From Moniliella sp. 'wahieum' (taxonomy: Eukaryota > Basidiomycota > Moniliellomycetes > Moniliellales > Moniliellaceae): DNA of 64,000 nucleotides. The translations under genes and the position numbers were made by a program. Of the stretch, positions 1-10,252 are shown in pieces. How positions within the stretch are numbered: position 1 is the stretch's first letter; each line of letters opens with the position of its first letter. The stretch spans positions 930,001 through 994,000 of the forward strand of contig RSEE01000002.1 in NCBI GenBank assembly GCA_003971905.1. Direction: 5' to 3'. The notes beneath the pieces were generated by a model, which saw nothing but the letters and a program-made list of their open reading frames with translations, did not search any database and was not told the origin of the DNA.

Positions 1-616
1 CTGGGCTAAGCGGGAGGCAAGCTGTTCCTGGTGCGTAGAGCGAAGATCAGCCAGTTCAGTGGAGTGCTGCGTTTGGATTTGGCTCAATCCATCCCGGACT
101 CGCGCCAGTTGAGTCTGTGCCTCATCACGTTCCCTCTGGGCTGCAAGAAGAAGTGCCGAATCGGAGCCGGGACGCCGCAGTGCCTGGTCCCTCTGAGCTG
201 GGGTAAGAATTGTGGGCAGCCAAAGCGGAAATGTGATGCTGCAGTACATCTGAACGCAACCTTGATGCCTCCTCTGTAGCCTCCAGCAGCTGGGACGTCA
301 ATCGCGACGTGGACGCAGAAGAGGTATCGTCGCTAGCTGCATCCGCACTCGGTGGAAAGGTACCATGCAGAGTATCGTACGCGTTGCGTAGGGCCGACTC
401 CAATCGATGGCGCTGTTGCAGGTGCTTGACTCGCCTCTCGGTGCGGACGAGCGCGACCTGCGTGTCGGTCAGTTGCTCCGGGGGGAGCAAGCCGCCATGG
501 ATCGCTGGCCGCAGCTTGTCCGCCATCAGCGCCTCCGGGGGAGGCGCATGCGGGCCCAGCAGCACCTCCATCAACGCACTCTCGGATACGTTGGGGGTGG
601 CGCTGCGCTTCGCCAT
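1..616 (-). CDS. Uds1-like coiled-coil protein, 5' part only
   Basis: The gene starts at the ATG at 616 (MAKRSATPNV) and runs off the left edge of the window. Residues about 14-90 contain LMEVLLGP, a stretch of paired leucines, and then ERRVKHLQQRHRLESALRNA. This is the layout of the Uds1 (up-regulated during septation) domain of fungal coiled-coil proteins. A Ser/Thr-rich linker follows, then heptad-rich helix (ATEEASRLRSD). The open frame closes near 125. A 55 bp intron at 193-247 (GTACTG donor, CTCAG acceptor) restores a frame that stays open to base 1 and is strongly coiled coil (AQRERDEAQTQLARVRDG). An earlier in-frame ATG exists, but sequence upstream of 616 does not look coding. A septation or cell-polarity role is inferred from the family only. 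Confidence 0.55.
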
Positions 617-1460
617 GGAGGGCGTGCGAGGCGGTTGGGGGGTGAAGCCTGAGGCCGCGGCGGCTGCCTCGCCACGCTGCGTCGCGGCCAGCCTGGGCCC
701 CACACTGCCCTCGGGCCTCCAACCCACAGGCATCACGTGATGATCCCTGGTGCATGATGCATGATGCGCCTCCTGGCTCCGCCTCCACGCTGCCGGAGGG
801 CCGCGCACACGAGCAGTGTCCATTCCCCAGACCCTGGCAGCAACCCTACTTGTCCCTTGAGCGCGTTCGCCCCAGTACACTGACGACGGCTCACGCGCTC
901 ACACAAGGAGGCCCCCGGTCAGTCGGCGCTGCTGGGCGCAGTTCTTCGTTTGCACGTTCGCATACTGGGCGCCCTCGGACCTCGCGGCCTCAGAGACGAG
1001 CCTCATCCCTCGCCGATCATCTTCGCCCTCATCCTGCCAAAATCGAAGCCGGTGGATTGAGCACTGGCGTGCCAATGCCGTTTACAGTCGAGATGTGGAA
1101 GAAAATTGCAGGCAGGCTTATAATACCTTAGGGTTAGTACAATATCGCAGAGCTGGCACGGTAAATGTGGGTCGCATAATACTGCCACACAATCGTTACG
1201 CCCAAAGGGAGGCGGTAAACGTGGTAAACCCGAAACATAGAATGGGCACTGAGCCTCAGCGCTCTTATTACATGCCACGTACAGAGCGTAAGCATCAGGC
1301 TGATGGCTGTGCCATGAGGCTCATGTCGCTGAGCTGAGCGCTGATGCATGAAGTTTGATGCAATGGGACAAGACACTCGGCACCTAGTATCAGGTTCTCC
1401 CGATCGTTCAACGCGTGTTCTGTTTGCTAGGGCCAAAAAGCCAAAATTATACTAGAAAGC
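617..1460. other. Intergenic, no gene seen
   Basis: This is the upstream region of the Uds1-like gene. Open frames in it are short and mutually overlapping. I see no conserved protein, no clear TATA box and no tRNA. Confidence 0.5.
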
Positions 1461-2000
1461 GCGTGATGGGGCCCGGAGCACTCGGAGGATCAGGAATGGA
1501 GGTAGACCACACGCTGCGCGACACGGGATCGCTGGAGGCGCAGAGCGCGTACCGGAGGGTGGTGCATGAGAGCACCGCAACTCCCTTGGAACGCCGGGAG
1601 AAGGAGTTGCTTCGGCTGCTTGAACAAGCAGAATGCGACAAGAACGCTAAGTACCAGGGACGCACTCAAGAGCCGTTTTTCCCCCTGGTTTTGACGACGC
1701 GAGGATACCACGGCACCAAGACAGCGGGCAAGTTGTTTGCGCATTGGAAGGAGTTGGCTACTAAGTCTCAGTGGGAATGGTTCCTCGCTCGGATGTCAAC
1801 CACGTTCATCCATGTCCACATGCGCTTCCTAGGGTACGGGACCGGATGGCGAGAGGCGGAGGGTCCTGATATCCTGGCGATCCCCCTGGTTCCTTGACCT
1901 TAGTGGGGCCTCCAAGTAACCCCCGCAAGATGAACGGTTAGGTTTAGACGTAGCGTTCCCCCTGTCCCAGCCTTAAGCTCTGTCAATGAAATGGACGTGG
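1461..2000 (+). mobile_element. 5'-truncated copy of RLE-type LINE
   Basis: The encoded stretch (VMGPGALGGSGMEVDHTLRD and onward to AIPLVP then stop near 1897) matches, nearly residue for residue, the C-terminal endonuclease part of the LINE at 47.9-51.2 kb. The 3' untranslated sequence also matches, including CTGTCCCAGCCTTAAG and CTCTGTCAATG. Homology begins abruptly at about 1461, which is the usual result of incomplete target-primed reverse transcription. The C-terminus here ends in LVP-stop. The longer copy reads through because its C run is one base shorter. No poly(A) tail is visible. The fragment cannot move by itself. Confidence 0.85.
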
Positions 2001-2072
2001 TCTAGAAAGAGGAGAGTTGCCGACAGGTCACCGGTCAGGGCCCTCTGGCTCCCACCTAAGGCCTAAGGCCTA

Positions 2073-2190
2073 ATGGCCTTCTTGTCCTATTCTGCTTGCT
2101 CCACCAGTCAGAGCAACTCATCCTTCTGGCGTTCCACAACAGGCGTCTTGGGTTTCCTCGTGTACCACCCCAACCGGAGCACACTGGCCA
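2073..2190 (-). mobile_element. Decayed LINE fragment, antisense
   Basis: Read on the plus strand, TTCTTGTCCTATTCTGCTTG and the following bases resemble the reverse complement of the LINE endonuclease region near 48.2 kb, with many substitutions. It sits just downstream of the plus-strand copy ending near 2000 and in the opposite orientation. This suggests two independent insertions, or one insertion with an inverted segment. Limits are approximate. Confidence 0.55.
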
Positions 2191-2199
2191 TCATTAGCC

Positions 2200-3074
2200 T
2201 CAGCCTTATTTGCCTGAATCCCTCAGGGCGGGGCCCACCTCCGTTCCTGGTACGTGTTCCCGTAATTCGGGAGTCCATAGTACCCCTGGCCTTCCTCCCA
2301 CACGCCGCTTCTGGTCCTCTGCCTCCACAGCCGGGGCCTCCACTATATAAAAACGAAAGGCGCGAACATGGGTTGGAATATTATAAAGTTTAGGTTGTGG
2401 GAGTATCAGGATGCCGAGTGAGGCTTTTGTGTCTGTCCCCTGGGGCAGAACGCACCCTGGTCATTAATGGTATTCGTGTTACTGGTGTTACTACCCTGGG
2501 AGATATTGTCAGATCCACATCCAGAGTGGGCTGTTCGGAGTTAGTGATCATAATATTGAAGGTTAAGCGTTAAACGTCGACGCCGTTGCGAGTCGATGAG
2601 ATACGAGAGGAAGCTGTCGCAGCTACTTGAGAGAGGACATCCTGGCAAACCCGAGGGAAGGGAGCACCCGTTACTCAGTCCCAAAAGGGCAGCGCGATAC
2701 AGGGGGCAATGGGGGATCATTAATCATTTGTTCCTCGCACAGCCATGGGCGGTCCAAGCACCCTGAAAGAAAGCGGGCCTCCGGCATATAGCTCAAAACG
2801 TTTATAATTGACGCATCATGTCCAAGTTGTTCAAGCCTCACGGGCCTCACGTCGAGACACTGAATTTGCCATGCAAACATGAAGAGGCTGCCGCGTTGGA
2901 CAACGACCTGGATGTTCGTGGACTTGGGGATGCATCAGCCACCAGCACACAGCCCATATCGGCATTATCGGCAACTCTTTCATGAGCATCTCAACGTGGC
3001 ATCCGGTGGGCTGTCATTCTATAGCCAACAGGCCCGGTGATACCCCCAGAGAAACAGAATGAGCAAGGGACCAG
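2200..3074. other. Intergenic, no gene seen
   Basis: This stretch is AT-richer than the coding regions and has no conserved protein in any frame. It may contain decayed transposon sequence that I cannot recognise. Confidence 0.4.
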
Positions 3075-3075
3075 G

Positions 3076-3150
3076 TGGACCACTTGGGCGTAGATCATTT
3101 GGGCGTGGATCATTTGGGCGTGGATCACTTGGGCGTGGATCACTTGGGCG
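3076..3150 (+). repeat. 15-bp minisatellite over SEM1 stop codon
   Basis: There are five copies of a 15-base unit of the form GATCAYTTGGGCGTG, with a few point differences. The copy nearest the gene contributes the last codons and stop of SEM1 (on the minus strand, CCC AAG TGA). The other copies lie in its 3' untranslated region. The unit length is a multiple of three. Confidence 0.9.
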
Positions 3151-3554
3151 TCTTTTCCAGCTCAGCCCTAGGCAGAAAAAAAACAACCATTAGAACACCT
3201 ACGGGTGCAAGTTGCCAGAAAACGAAAACACGCGTACCTCAAAGCTTTGGTAAAGTCATCCTCCACATCATCATCGTCCCAATTGTCTGCCCATAGGTGA
3301 TCTTCCCCAGTCCGACCCGAGGCGCCACCAACGATCGACAGGCCTACTGCACTGCCCGGTGCAGAGGGGGCTGCTGCGCCATTCGAGATGTAGACGTTCT
3401 TGTCCGAAAGATGGGCAAGAGCCGTATCGGTATCGTTCCAATCCTGGGCATCAAACTCCTCGAACTCGTCGTCCTCATCTAACACACCAAGAGGGGGGAG
3501 GTCCTCGGCGGAAAATTGGGGCAGGGGGAAGGCACTCGTGCTGGCCATTGCCAT
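3140..3554 (-). CDS. SEM1: 26S proteasome lid subunit Sem1/Dss1
   Basis: Sem1/Dss1 is a small acidic disordered protein that tethers subunits of the proteasome lid and also binds BRCA2- and TREX-2-type complexes. The two signature acidic-aromatic motifs are present: DEDDEFEEFDAQDW, and after a linker HLWADNWDDDDVEDDFTKAL. A 70 bp intron at 3168-3237 (GTACGC donor, CCTAG acceptor) joins the second motif to RAELEKTPK-stop, the usual C-terminal helix. The start is the first ATG of MAMAST at 3554; the ATG at 3548 is equally possible. Compared with the roughly 70-90 residue norm the protein is longer, because an Ala/Gly/Ser-rich linker of about 35 residues separates the two motifs. Both exons read without frame breaks. 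Identification is firm. Confidence 0.92.
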
Positions 3555-3685
3555 GGTTGGCGGGGCTGCCGGCTGCCTCGGACTAAGCCAAATGCCGCGT
3601 CCCCAATGGTGGGGCAGCCCACAAGCGTGGCTGCATTCGATTTCCGCCCCCAAGTTCCGCCCAAACTTGAAAGTATGTAAGTGAC

Positions 3686-3915
3686 AGATGGTGGTCGGTG
3701 ATTGATGATCGATGGTCGATGGTCGATGGTCGTACTATGTACAACGTACGTTCAACGTTCAACCCCGTACGCTGACGGGTTGATTAATGATTGGCGCTTG
3801 GGGCCCCGGGGGCAGCGAGGAACATGACCAAGAGTGACTAGTGTTGACTTACGGCTTCACTAGTGACTACTAGCTAGTGGCTTCGAAGTGAAGCTTTGAA
3901 TGATTAATGAAGGCT
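3686..3915. repeat. Heptad and TAGTGAC words upstream of SEM1
   Basis: At 3700-3733 TCGA tetramers alternate with TGA or TGG in seven-base steps. At 3750-3765 ACGT alternates with TCA. TGA+TTAA+TGA occurs near 3782 and 3900. CTAG flanked by TGA or TCA is frequent at 3835-3885. The region has no open frame of note and covers the SEM1 5' flank. Confidence 0.75.
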
Positions 3916-4654
3916 TGACTAGCTCTCGACTAGCAATGCCAACACCATCTACCGCCACCTCCCCCTTTTGTCTCCACCGCCTTCCTGCTTCTCCAGAATG
4001 TTGCCGATGCGCACAAAAAGTTCGCATGGGATGGTAGTTGTACTCCTTGGACTTCAAAACACTCGATCATGATGGGCCGACGTGAACGTTGATCCTATAC
4101 CCGACTCCCAGCCTCGCCGCCTTCAAACTTCAATGAGGATCCCTGATGAAACCTGCGGCGAGAAGGAGGTGAGTTCCTTTGATATCGGTTCGAACAGTGG
4201 ACACGTCTTTGTGGTCCAGCCATGGCTCCCATCTTGGCGGTTCCCCCTTGCTTATGGGCATTTCCTTGCTTATGGGTGTTTGGATAGAATGCGGAGCTCG
4301 TGCTAATTGGGCCTGAACGATATGTTTTGAATTTCGCGGGTAGGCAACGGTGGAGATTGTCAGGACCCCTTCATTGGCCCGCACTCTCAGCCTTGGGGCA
4401 GAAGACGCATGCTGTTCTTTCTCCTGTCTTCGTCCCGGAGTTTACAGATGAGGCTCAGTAGGGTCTTTGTCGCTCTTGGCCTCTCCGTATAGGTGACTCA
4501 AATTTGAATACGTTGTCCATTTCCGCGTCATGCGCCACTCCTCATATTGTTCTCCCGTCTCTGCTTCATCTAATGGTTGTACTTGTTGTGCCTTGCTTCA
4601 GAGACCAAGATCCACATCCGATGTCTGGCTCTATTGCCAGCTGCTCCCCCTTTA

Positions 4655-4870
4655 TTATATCACGTTCATCCGTGTCCACACGCGCTACCTCGGGTGTGGG
4701 AACGGATGGCGGGCACCAGAGGGTCCTGATATCCTGGTGATTCCCCTGGTTCCCTAAAGGGGTGGCGCTACCGAGCAACACACGCAAGATGAACGGGTCG
4801 GTTTAGGCGTAGCTTTCCCCTGTCCCAGCCTTAAGCTCTGTCAATGACATGGATGCAGTATGGAGATGCC
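4655..4870 (+). mobile_element. Short 3' fragment of the same LINE
   Basis: The frame reads RYLGCGNGWRAPEGPDIL and then IPLVP-stop, followed by the same 3' tail (CTGTCCCAGCCTTAAG, CTCTGTCAATG). It is a second plus-strand copy, shorter and more diverged than the one at 1461. Upstream of about 4655 I cannot align it to the LINE. Confidence 0.8.
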
Positions 4871-5800
4871 GACACTACACTTCCCTTCATCAACCATCGA
4901 GGAGCAGGGAGTAAGAGCATGAAAACGGGAAGATATCTCCGAGGCGATACCCGGTATCATATATCAGGCCTCAGGTCTGGGAAGCCCCCGCCCCCGAGCG
5001 GTACAATAGGAACTCCACAGAGAGAGGGTTTTGTTTCGGCTGTGCGTTGCACGATGGCTGTACCCCGCTGAAAAAAAGTGATCGGCCATCACGCAGTGAC
5101 GCACAGTTGCATGAATATAGTACCTAGTACCCGAGACACAGTTACTACTATCACATAGGTTACCGGTTAGTCGTGCTCTGCCCATTTTCTCTCGTAATAA
5201 CATAGGCACCTGTGGCAGTTGATGTCTCCTCTTCGATCTTATTTCCGGGCTGGGGCCCTTTGCTCCCTTTTCACTCTCAGTGACAAAAGCGACTAGTGAC
5301 AAACTAGCGACTCCTTTCGGCTGTGCAGCCCCCAGCCCACCATCCATTATGCATTGCGCTGGTAACCACGGCAATGTGGGGCATCTCCGCCGCTGTGCTA
5401 CCTACCACCAAGTGATGTAACGTGTAATGCATAATGCAGCAGCCGACGCCTATGGCCGGGCGTCCGGATGACAGGGTGATATGATGGCGGACAATGTAGC
5501 ACTTGTCCTGTGCGAGAGGCTCGTGTGCACAGGTGGCAACATAGGCGGCGAGACCCAGGCTAGGCGGAGTCGGTCACAGTAAGAAAGAAAACAGATGTGG
5601 CGGGAGAAGTAGGATATTGCACACCGTTGTAAGGGCCTGCCTGTCCGGCTCTTTGCATTTGACGACCGTGTTAGAGACGAGCCGGTCCAAGTATACGCGA
5701 CGCGCTTGGCTCATGCGACAGCACTTCTCGTCATCGTATGACAAACCATGCCTACTCCATCCCACACGCAATCCCCTGGCCACCGGCCAAAAGTCGGACA
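4871..5800. other. Intergenic, no gene seen
   Basis: No conserved protein is recognisable. Short words such as CTAGTGAC and ATGCAT occur, but no long array. Confidence 0.4.
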
Positions 5801-5801
5801 G

Positions 5802-5811
5802 AATATATATA
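5802..5811 (+). promoter_or_regulatory. TATA-like box
   Basis: AATATATATAG lies about 265 bases upstream of the preferred ATG (6067) of the Zn-cluster gene. It is only about 35 bases from the earlier in-frame ATG at 5845, which argues that translation does not begin at 5845. Confidence 0.4.
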
Positions 5812-6066
5812 GCTTGGCCCCCCTCCTAGGGAACAGACAATATAGTGCTGCGCGCTCGCTGTACCCAATCTTTGGGTCGGGCCGGCAGGGGCAATCAAGC
5901 TTTTTTTGCTAGCTGTTCTCCACAGTCTGTGGGGCTGATCGCGGGTCTAGACGGTCATTTCCTCCTCCTCACCATCACCTTGAAAACTAGCCGACCCGTC
6001 CTGGAGCTAGCACCCTCTACGAGCACCCCCTCCGCTCTCCCTGCCTCTTTGCATCACCCAGTTGAG

Positions 6067-6969
6067 ATGAGTGAACCCGTGCGCAGCGCCTATGCGCCCA
6101 GCATCATCCGCCCGCCGTATACACACCGTGGCTCGCCTCCCACTTCTCACGACCAGTCCCTCATATCACCTGCTGCATGGGAGAGACCGAGCCTGGACCC
6201 GTCCTGGGCTCAGACGGCTGGCACGTACAGCTTGAACCACAACCATCCTAACTTGTTTTACACCCATTGGCATGGCCGAGAATCCCGGCTGTCAACCACG
6301 TCCGACCGTCTCCTCGAAGCGCTCTCGCCTCCACTTGGTCGCCTGTCTGGCTCTGGTACGGAGCCTGTGACGCCAAATGCTCGGCTTCCCCCTCACGACC
6401 AAGAGGACAGGCACCGAGACCACGTCCCCCCGCCTCCCTGGCCCTCTGCGACCTGGTCCGCTTCTCCCACCAACCGCAGAGGTTCCCCCTTGCCCTACCA
6501 GAGTGACGAGCCAGACCAGCCTGCCTCGCAAGGGCTGTTTGGCTGCGCATCAGTATCGCCAGCACTGGACGCGGATGAGGAGCTAGGATTTACAGTACAA
6601 GGGGGCGTGCTGCAAGCTCCCTTGATCCCCTTGACCGACCATGCGCCTACTGAGTTAGCAGCGCCCGTGGCTCTGCCTGCCGCTGCTTCTGTCCCTGTGC
6701 CTGTTAGTCTGGTGGGCAAGAACGAGGAGATGGGCGAGGGTGAGCGCGAGCGCGAGCGCGAGCGCGAGACAGGCAAGCCTAAACGCAAGCAAGTCCGCAA
6801 CGCTTGTACCAACTGCCAACGGATCGCCAAGAAAGGTTGTTCGGATCAACGTCCGTGCCAGCGCTGCATCCGCCTGGGACTTCAAGATAGCTGTCGTTCG
6901 TCGATCCATCGCCAACGGCTCCCTGGTCTTCGCCTACGTTGTCCTCCGGCTCAATACGAACCCGATTGA
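6067..6969 (+). CDS. Zn-cluster (C6-type) transcription regulator
   Basis: With the start at 6067 (MSEPVRSAYAPS) the product is about 300 residues. A longer in-frame start at 5845 is disfavoured by the nearby TATA-like box. Residues 1-240 are Pro/Ser-rich and look disordered. An acidic-basic run (ERERERERE) encoded by GAGCGC repeats precedes the DNA-binding part. Residues about 247-276 read CTNCQRIAKKGC, RPCQRC and finally DSC: a six-cysteine cluster of the fungal type in which the second and third Cys are usually six residues apart; here there are seven. The basic flank KPKRKQVRNA and the following IHRQR fit DNA contact. The product ends about 25 residues after the last Cys, unusually early, so a downstream exon or a frame break may have been missed. 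Targets are unknown. Confidence 0.7.
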   Translation: MSEPVRSAYAPSIIRPPYTHRGSPPTSHDQSLISPAAWERPSLDPSWAQTAGTYSLNHNHPNLFYTHWHGRESRLSTTSDRLLEALSPPLGRLSGSGTEPVTPNARLPPHDQEDRHRDHVPPPPWPSATWSASPTNRRGSPLPYQSDEPDQPASQGLFGCASVSPALDADEELGFTVQGGVLQAPLIPLTDHAPTELAAPVALPAAASVPVPVSLVGKNEEMGEGERERERERETGKPKRKQVRNACTNCQRIAKKGCSDQRPCQRCIRLGLQDSCRSSIHRQRLPGLRLRCPPAQYEPD

Positions 6970-7023
6970 AGGCAATGCATTGGACTAGACGCTGTACCCC
7001 GCCGCTTCGAGCTACATACAAAG

Positions 7024-7078
7024 AGGCCGAGACAGAGACAGAGACAGGGACAAAGAAAACATAGAGACAGAGGTAGAG
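7024..7078 (+). repeat. GACAGA-type simple repeat
   Basis: Imperfect tandem GAGACA units lie between the 3' ends of the convergent Zn-cluster and mutase-like genes. Confidence 0.7.
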
Positions 7079-7082
7079 ATGG

Positions 7083-8198
7083 TCAATACCCCAACAACGT
7101 ACAAAAGCTACAGATCAAGGCATGACGTACTTGTTGTTTGCGCTTTTCCGCCTGCGCAAGACGAGCTTCCAGTTCTTCCAGCTCCTGCGCTTGAGACTGC
7201 AGGTCGGGTCGCCCTAGGTAGCAATGCACAACATCAGTAATCAGCACCACCTGTCCAAAGTCGAGCGAATGGGGGGTAGGGCGGTAGGGCGGTAGAGGGG
7301 GGGGGGGGGGGGATGAGAAGCAAAAGGATAAGAGGTGACAACGTACTTGGTGTGAACCCGCTTCTCTAGCTCCGCAACCGAGCGATCCGCAGCTGCATGC
7401 AAGTCACCTTGAATGTCGAACCCAGAAGCTTGGACGGCGGGCAAGCCATTGGTGGGATGGGATGCGTGAGCGGCAAAGACCGGGTCGGAGGAGGTGGGTG
7501 CGTCGGCGCCATCAGCCGTGACGTAGGCTCGAAATTCGAGCGGCGTGCCATACGTCGCATCCGTTTCGTCCAAGCTCCATTCCTGCAGCTCGGTATTTTT
7601 CCACGGATAAGATGAGCCAGTCAAGCGGCGCAAAAAGTCGCCATGGGCAACGAGGAGGATGACCGGTTCGGGCCGGCTCTTAAGCCAGTTGCGCACCCAC
7701 GCCGCCCGTGCCTCCAGGGCAGCTGGCGACGATGCGTAGAACCCAGCCTTGCTCGTCCAGTCCGGCGTGAGCAGACTAAAGTCCACCCCGGCCAGTTCCA
7801 AGTCCTTCTCCAGCGTCGCACGGGGCGATCCCGTGTCGCACGGAAACGCATTGCACTCCTGCAACTGAGGCATGGCCGCAATCGTCGCGCGTCCGCCTAG
7901 CCGCGCCACCGTCTCCCCCCAGCCAATCAACGTGGTCTGCAACGTCCGCTTGAGCGCACTGGACGCCACGAGCTTCACCTGGGCCCGGGCCAGGGAAGCC
8001 TTAGGGTCCTTGGCAAGCGCGGCAGCTTGCGCCTTGCCGAGGGCGGTGAGAGGCGCATCGGGGATCGAGTAGTCGTCCGCCACGTTCTAGCCTAGGGCGT
8101 CAGCAGGGCGGTGCGTAGGAGGCACGCAGGGGAGGAGGGGAGGAAGCACTGACATGTTCCGCCTGGGCGTGGCGGCAGAGATAGATGGTCTTGGTCAT
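7083..8198 (-). CDS. Histidine-phosphatase (phosphoglycerate-mutase-like) protein
   Basis: Exon 1 (8198-8154) gives MTKTIYLCRHAQAEH. A 67 bp intron (8087-8153) follows, and exon 2 opens with NVADDYSIPDAPLT. Together they form the N-terminal catalytic block of the histidine phosphatase superfamily (RHG...EHN), here with Ala instead of Gly after the catalytic His. The second catalytic His is in LLVAHGDFLRRL, and the arginine of SSALKRTLQT is present. It most resembles the fungal PMU1-like phosphatases rather than glycolytic mutase. Exon 2 ends near 7347 at a GTACGT donor. A coiled-coil tail (DLQSQAQELEELEARLAQ) lies downstream in another frame, after a CTACCTAG acceptor, and ends near 7083. The splice phase there does not fit exactly, so the C-terminus is uncertain. 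Substrate unknown. Confidence 0.82.
7297..7312 (+). repeat. G16 homopolymer in an intron
   Basis: Sixteen G on the plus strand. In the minus-strand mutase-like transcript this is a C run inside the last proposed intron. Its length should be treated as uncertain. Confidence 0.9.
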
Positions 8199-8613
8199 GG
8201 GGGTGGAGGTTAGGATGCGAAGAGAAGGTGGTGGTGCGACAGGAGGAACGACGAGCTAGCGCCCGGTTTCTCGCCCGGTGGCTGCTGCAGTGCCTACCCA
8301 CTCGCGCCGCGCTGTGGGTTCTGGTGGTTTGGCGCTGTGGAGCGGGCGGAGAAGCCACGGGAGGAGCCGACGTCATCGAGTCATCCGCACGTCACGCGTC
8401 GTGTATCATGCTCCGCCCCCGACCTCACGCGTCATGCGTCATTCATTGTGCGCCGTGGCTGCGTGGACAGGGCCAGGGTGGCTCGAGGGCCGCTGGAGCG
8501 TGCTGGGGTGCTCTGCAGCAACCAGCCAACCCCCGTGGGCCACGTCATCACGGCAGGCGAGGGCAGCGGCGGGATGGCCAGCGTCCCCAACCTGACCAGC
8601 AGGACAAAACATC

Positions 8614-8653
8614 CATGATGCATGACGCGTCACGCATGACATGTGACACGTGA
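8614..8653. repeat. Mixed heptad array
   Basis: Read left to right: TGA+TGCA, TGA+CGCG, TCA+CGCA, TGA+CATG, TGA+CACG, TGA. The triplets keep an exact seven-base register while the tetramer changes. Confidence 0.9.
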
Positions 8654-8828
8654 TATTTCCTCCCGTCCCTCAGCGCACGGACCTCTTCCATTTTCAAACT
8701 TCGGCTGCAGCGGACATTTCAATTTCATTTCAACGGGATCATCGATCATCGAATCATAGCTGGCCCATCGATTCTGGGCACTCTGACCTGCTCTGGCTCT
8801 CAGATCTCACAGCCCTTTCTTCTTCAAG

Positions 8829-8873
8829 GTCCGGTTTGGACGTCCGGTTTGGACGTCCGGTTTGGACGTCCGG
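8829..8873 (+). repeat. 13-bp tandem repeat
   Basis: Three tandem copies of GTCCGGTTTGGAC plus a partial fourth. No gene function is evident. Confidence 0.9.
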
Positions 8874-10164
8874 CTGTTCGTCCCAGCCATGCCGGGGAGG
8901 GCACTCAGTACTCATGCGCACGGTACTCATCGGTACACAGCACCCAGAACCAGTACGACTGAAAAAAAGAAAACACCAGAGAAACGCTAGAAATCGATTG
9001 CTCCCCTTGGGCTGGTCTATACTTTCGTAGACAGAGACTATCCAGGCTCCCTGCCTCTCGCTCTCCCTCCACTAGAGCTGCCGTCCAGAGCGTCGAGTCT
9101 CAAGAGCCTGCCTCGAACCGGGGGAAGCGAGAGGAAAGAAACGAAACACGGGGGGGTGACATGTGACATGGCGACACAGCCAAGACGTTGGCCCTGCACC
9201 GACGTCGCCAACGACCCTCAGGGGATTGGGTGCATTGCCGAGACCATCAATCATCAATCATCAATCATCATGGGCGGAGAGGCGAGGGTACGCAGGAGTG
9301 TACACCCCGTGGTCCTAAAGGGCGTCAAGAGAGAGGCAGAGGGAGTAACATCGATCGGTAGGGTGTATGGATAGGCCGTCGGGCGAACAGTGCAAGATAA
9401 GCAAGCTAGGTAGGAGCTAGTGTTCTTTCCGCCGATGGTACAGGCACGCTGGGCACGGGCCTTCCTGATCATTCATTGCTCAGCACAGAGGGGTGTGGGA
9501 TCGTACGAATCCTGAGGACCACAGCATAGCATAGAGGGGTGCGTTCTGCGGACCCAAGACGGAACCGTGTGCCCAGGAAGAGGAGAACCCCCTGGCCAGG
9601 CACATCCCAACGTAGAAATGGTTTTTTTTTTGTCGCGAACGATCTCTACCCCCTCGACCCAACGGCGAGACCCGCAGCTCTCACCCCACTCAAACCAGTA
9701 TCGGCCGCAGGGGGGGGGGTAGTAGCCCAGTAGCCCACCCATTTGGTGTGGGGTCTCTCCTGGTAATATCCATTCCGCCACGACGAAGAAAGCCACGACG
9801 GGCGCCAGGCCACGGAGCCCGAGTGGATCAGAGTCCCGCGCGTCTTGTAGGGAAGCCAAATGGCGGGGCGGGGGTGGAAATCGGGAACCTGGATCCAGAA
9901 ATCGGGAACCTGCTGCGCGTGCCCACGTATCCGGAGAGCATGGAGAAACAACCGAATCGGAACGACGCTACCACAAGGGGACAATGCAAACGGGGGGCAC
10001 GGAGGGTGACAGGTGACATGGGGGGGGAGAGCATTGCTTTGCAGAGGGGCCCAGGGCGCCTCCGCTCCCCATCCCTGTCACAAGCCTATGCGAGGGCAAT
10101 CTTTTCCGGTAGCCTGGAAAGCTTGGAATGCAGTCGATTCGTATGATTAAGACGATGGGGAAGC

Positions 10165-10252
10165 AAGCAGGACGCAAGACGCAAGATGCAGGACGCAAGA
10201 CGCAAGACGCAGGACGCAAGACACAAGACGCAGGACGCAAGACACAAGACGC
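10165..10252 (+). repeat. Heptameric GCAAGAC minisatellite
   Basis: About a dozen seven-base units alternate between GCAAGAC and GCAGGAC with single changes, immediately 3' of the C2H2 gene. The period is seven, as in the stop-triplet arrays, but the unit does not contain TGA. Confidence 0.9.

Larger units (their letters stand above)
8199..10164. other. Intergenic with small repeats, no certain gene
   Basis: Open frames here (for example 8650-9030 plus and 9473-9859 minus) match no family I know and have no supporting splice structure. The region holds heptad words (8614-8653), a 13-bp repeat (8829-8873) and ATCATCA repeats near 9246-9270. The left part is the promoter side of the mutase-like gene. 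Confidence 0.4.

Noticed and set aside
4185-4195. tRNA-like GGTTCGAAC word
   Set aside because: No acceptor stem, anticodon arm or D arm can be placed around it.
8650-9030. 126-residue plus-strand open frame
   Set aside because: No domain, contains the 13-bp repeat, and begins inside a heptad array.
9473-9859. 128-residue minus-strand open frame
   Set aside because: No recognisable family, a poly-G interruption, and overlapping alternative frames; probably the 3' flank of the C2H2 gene.
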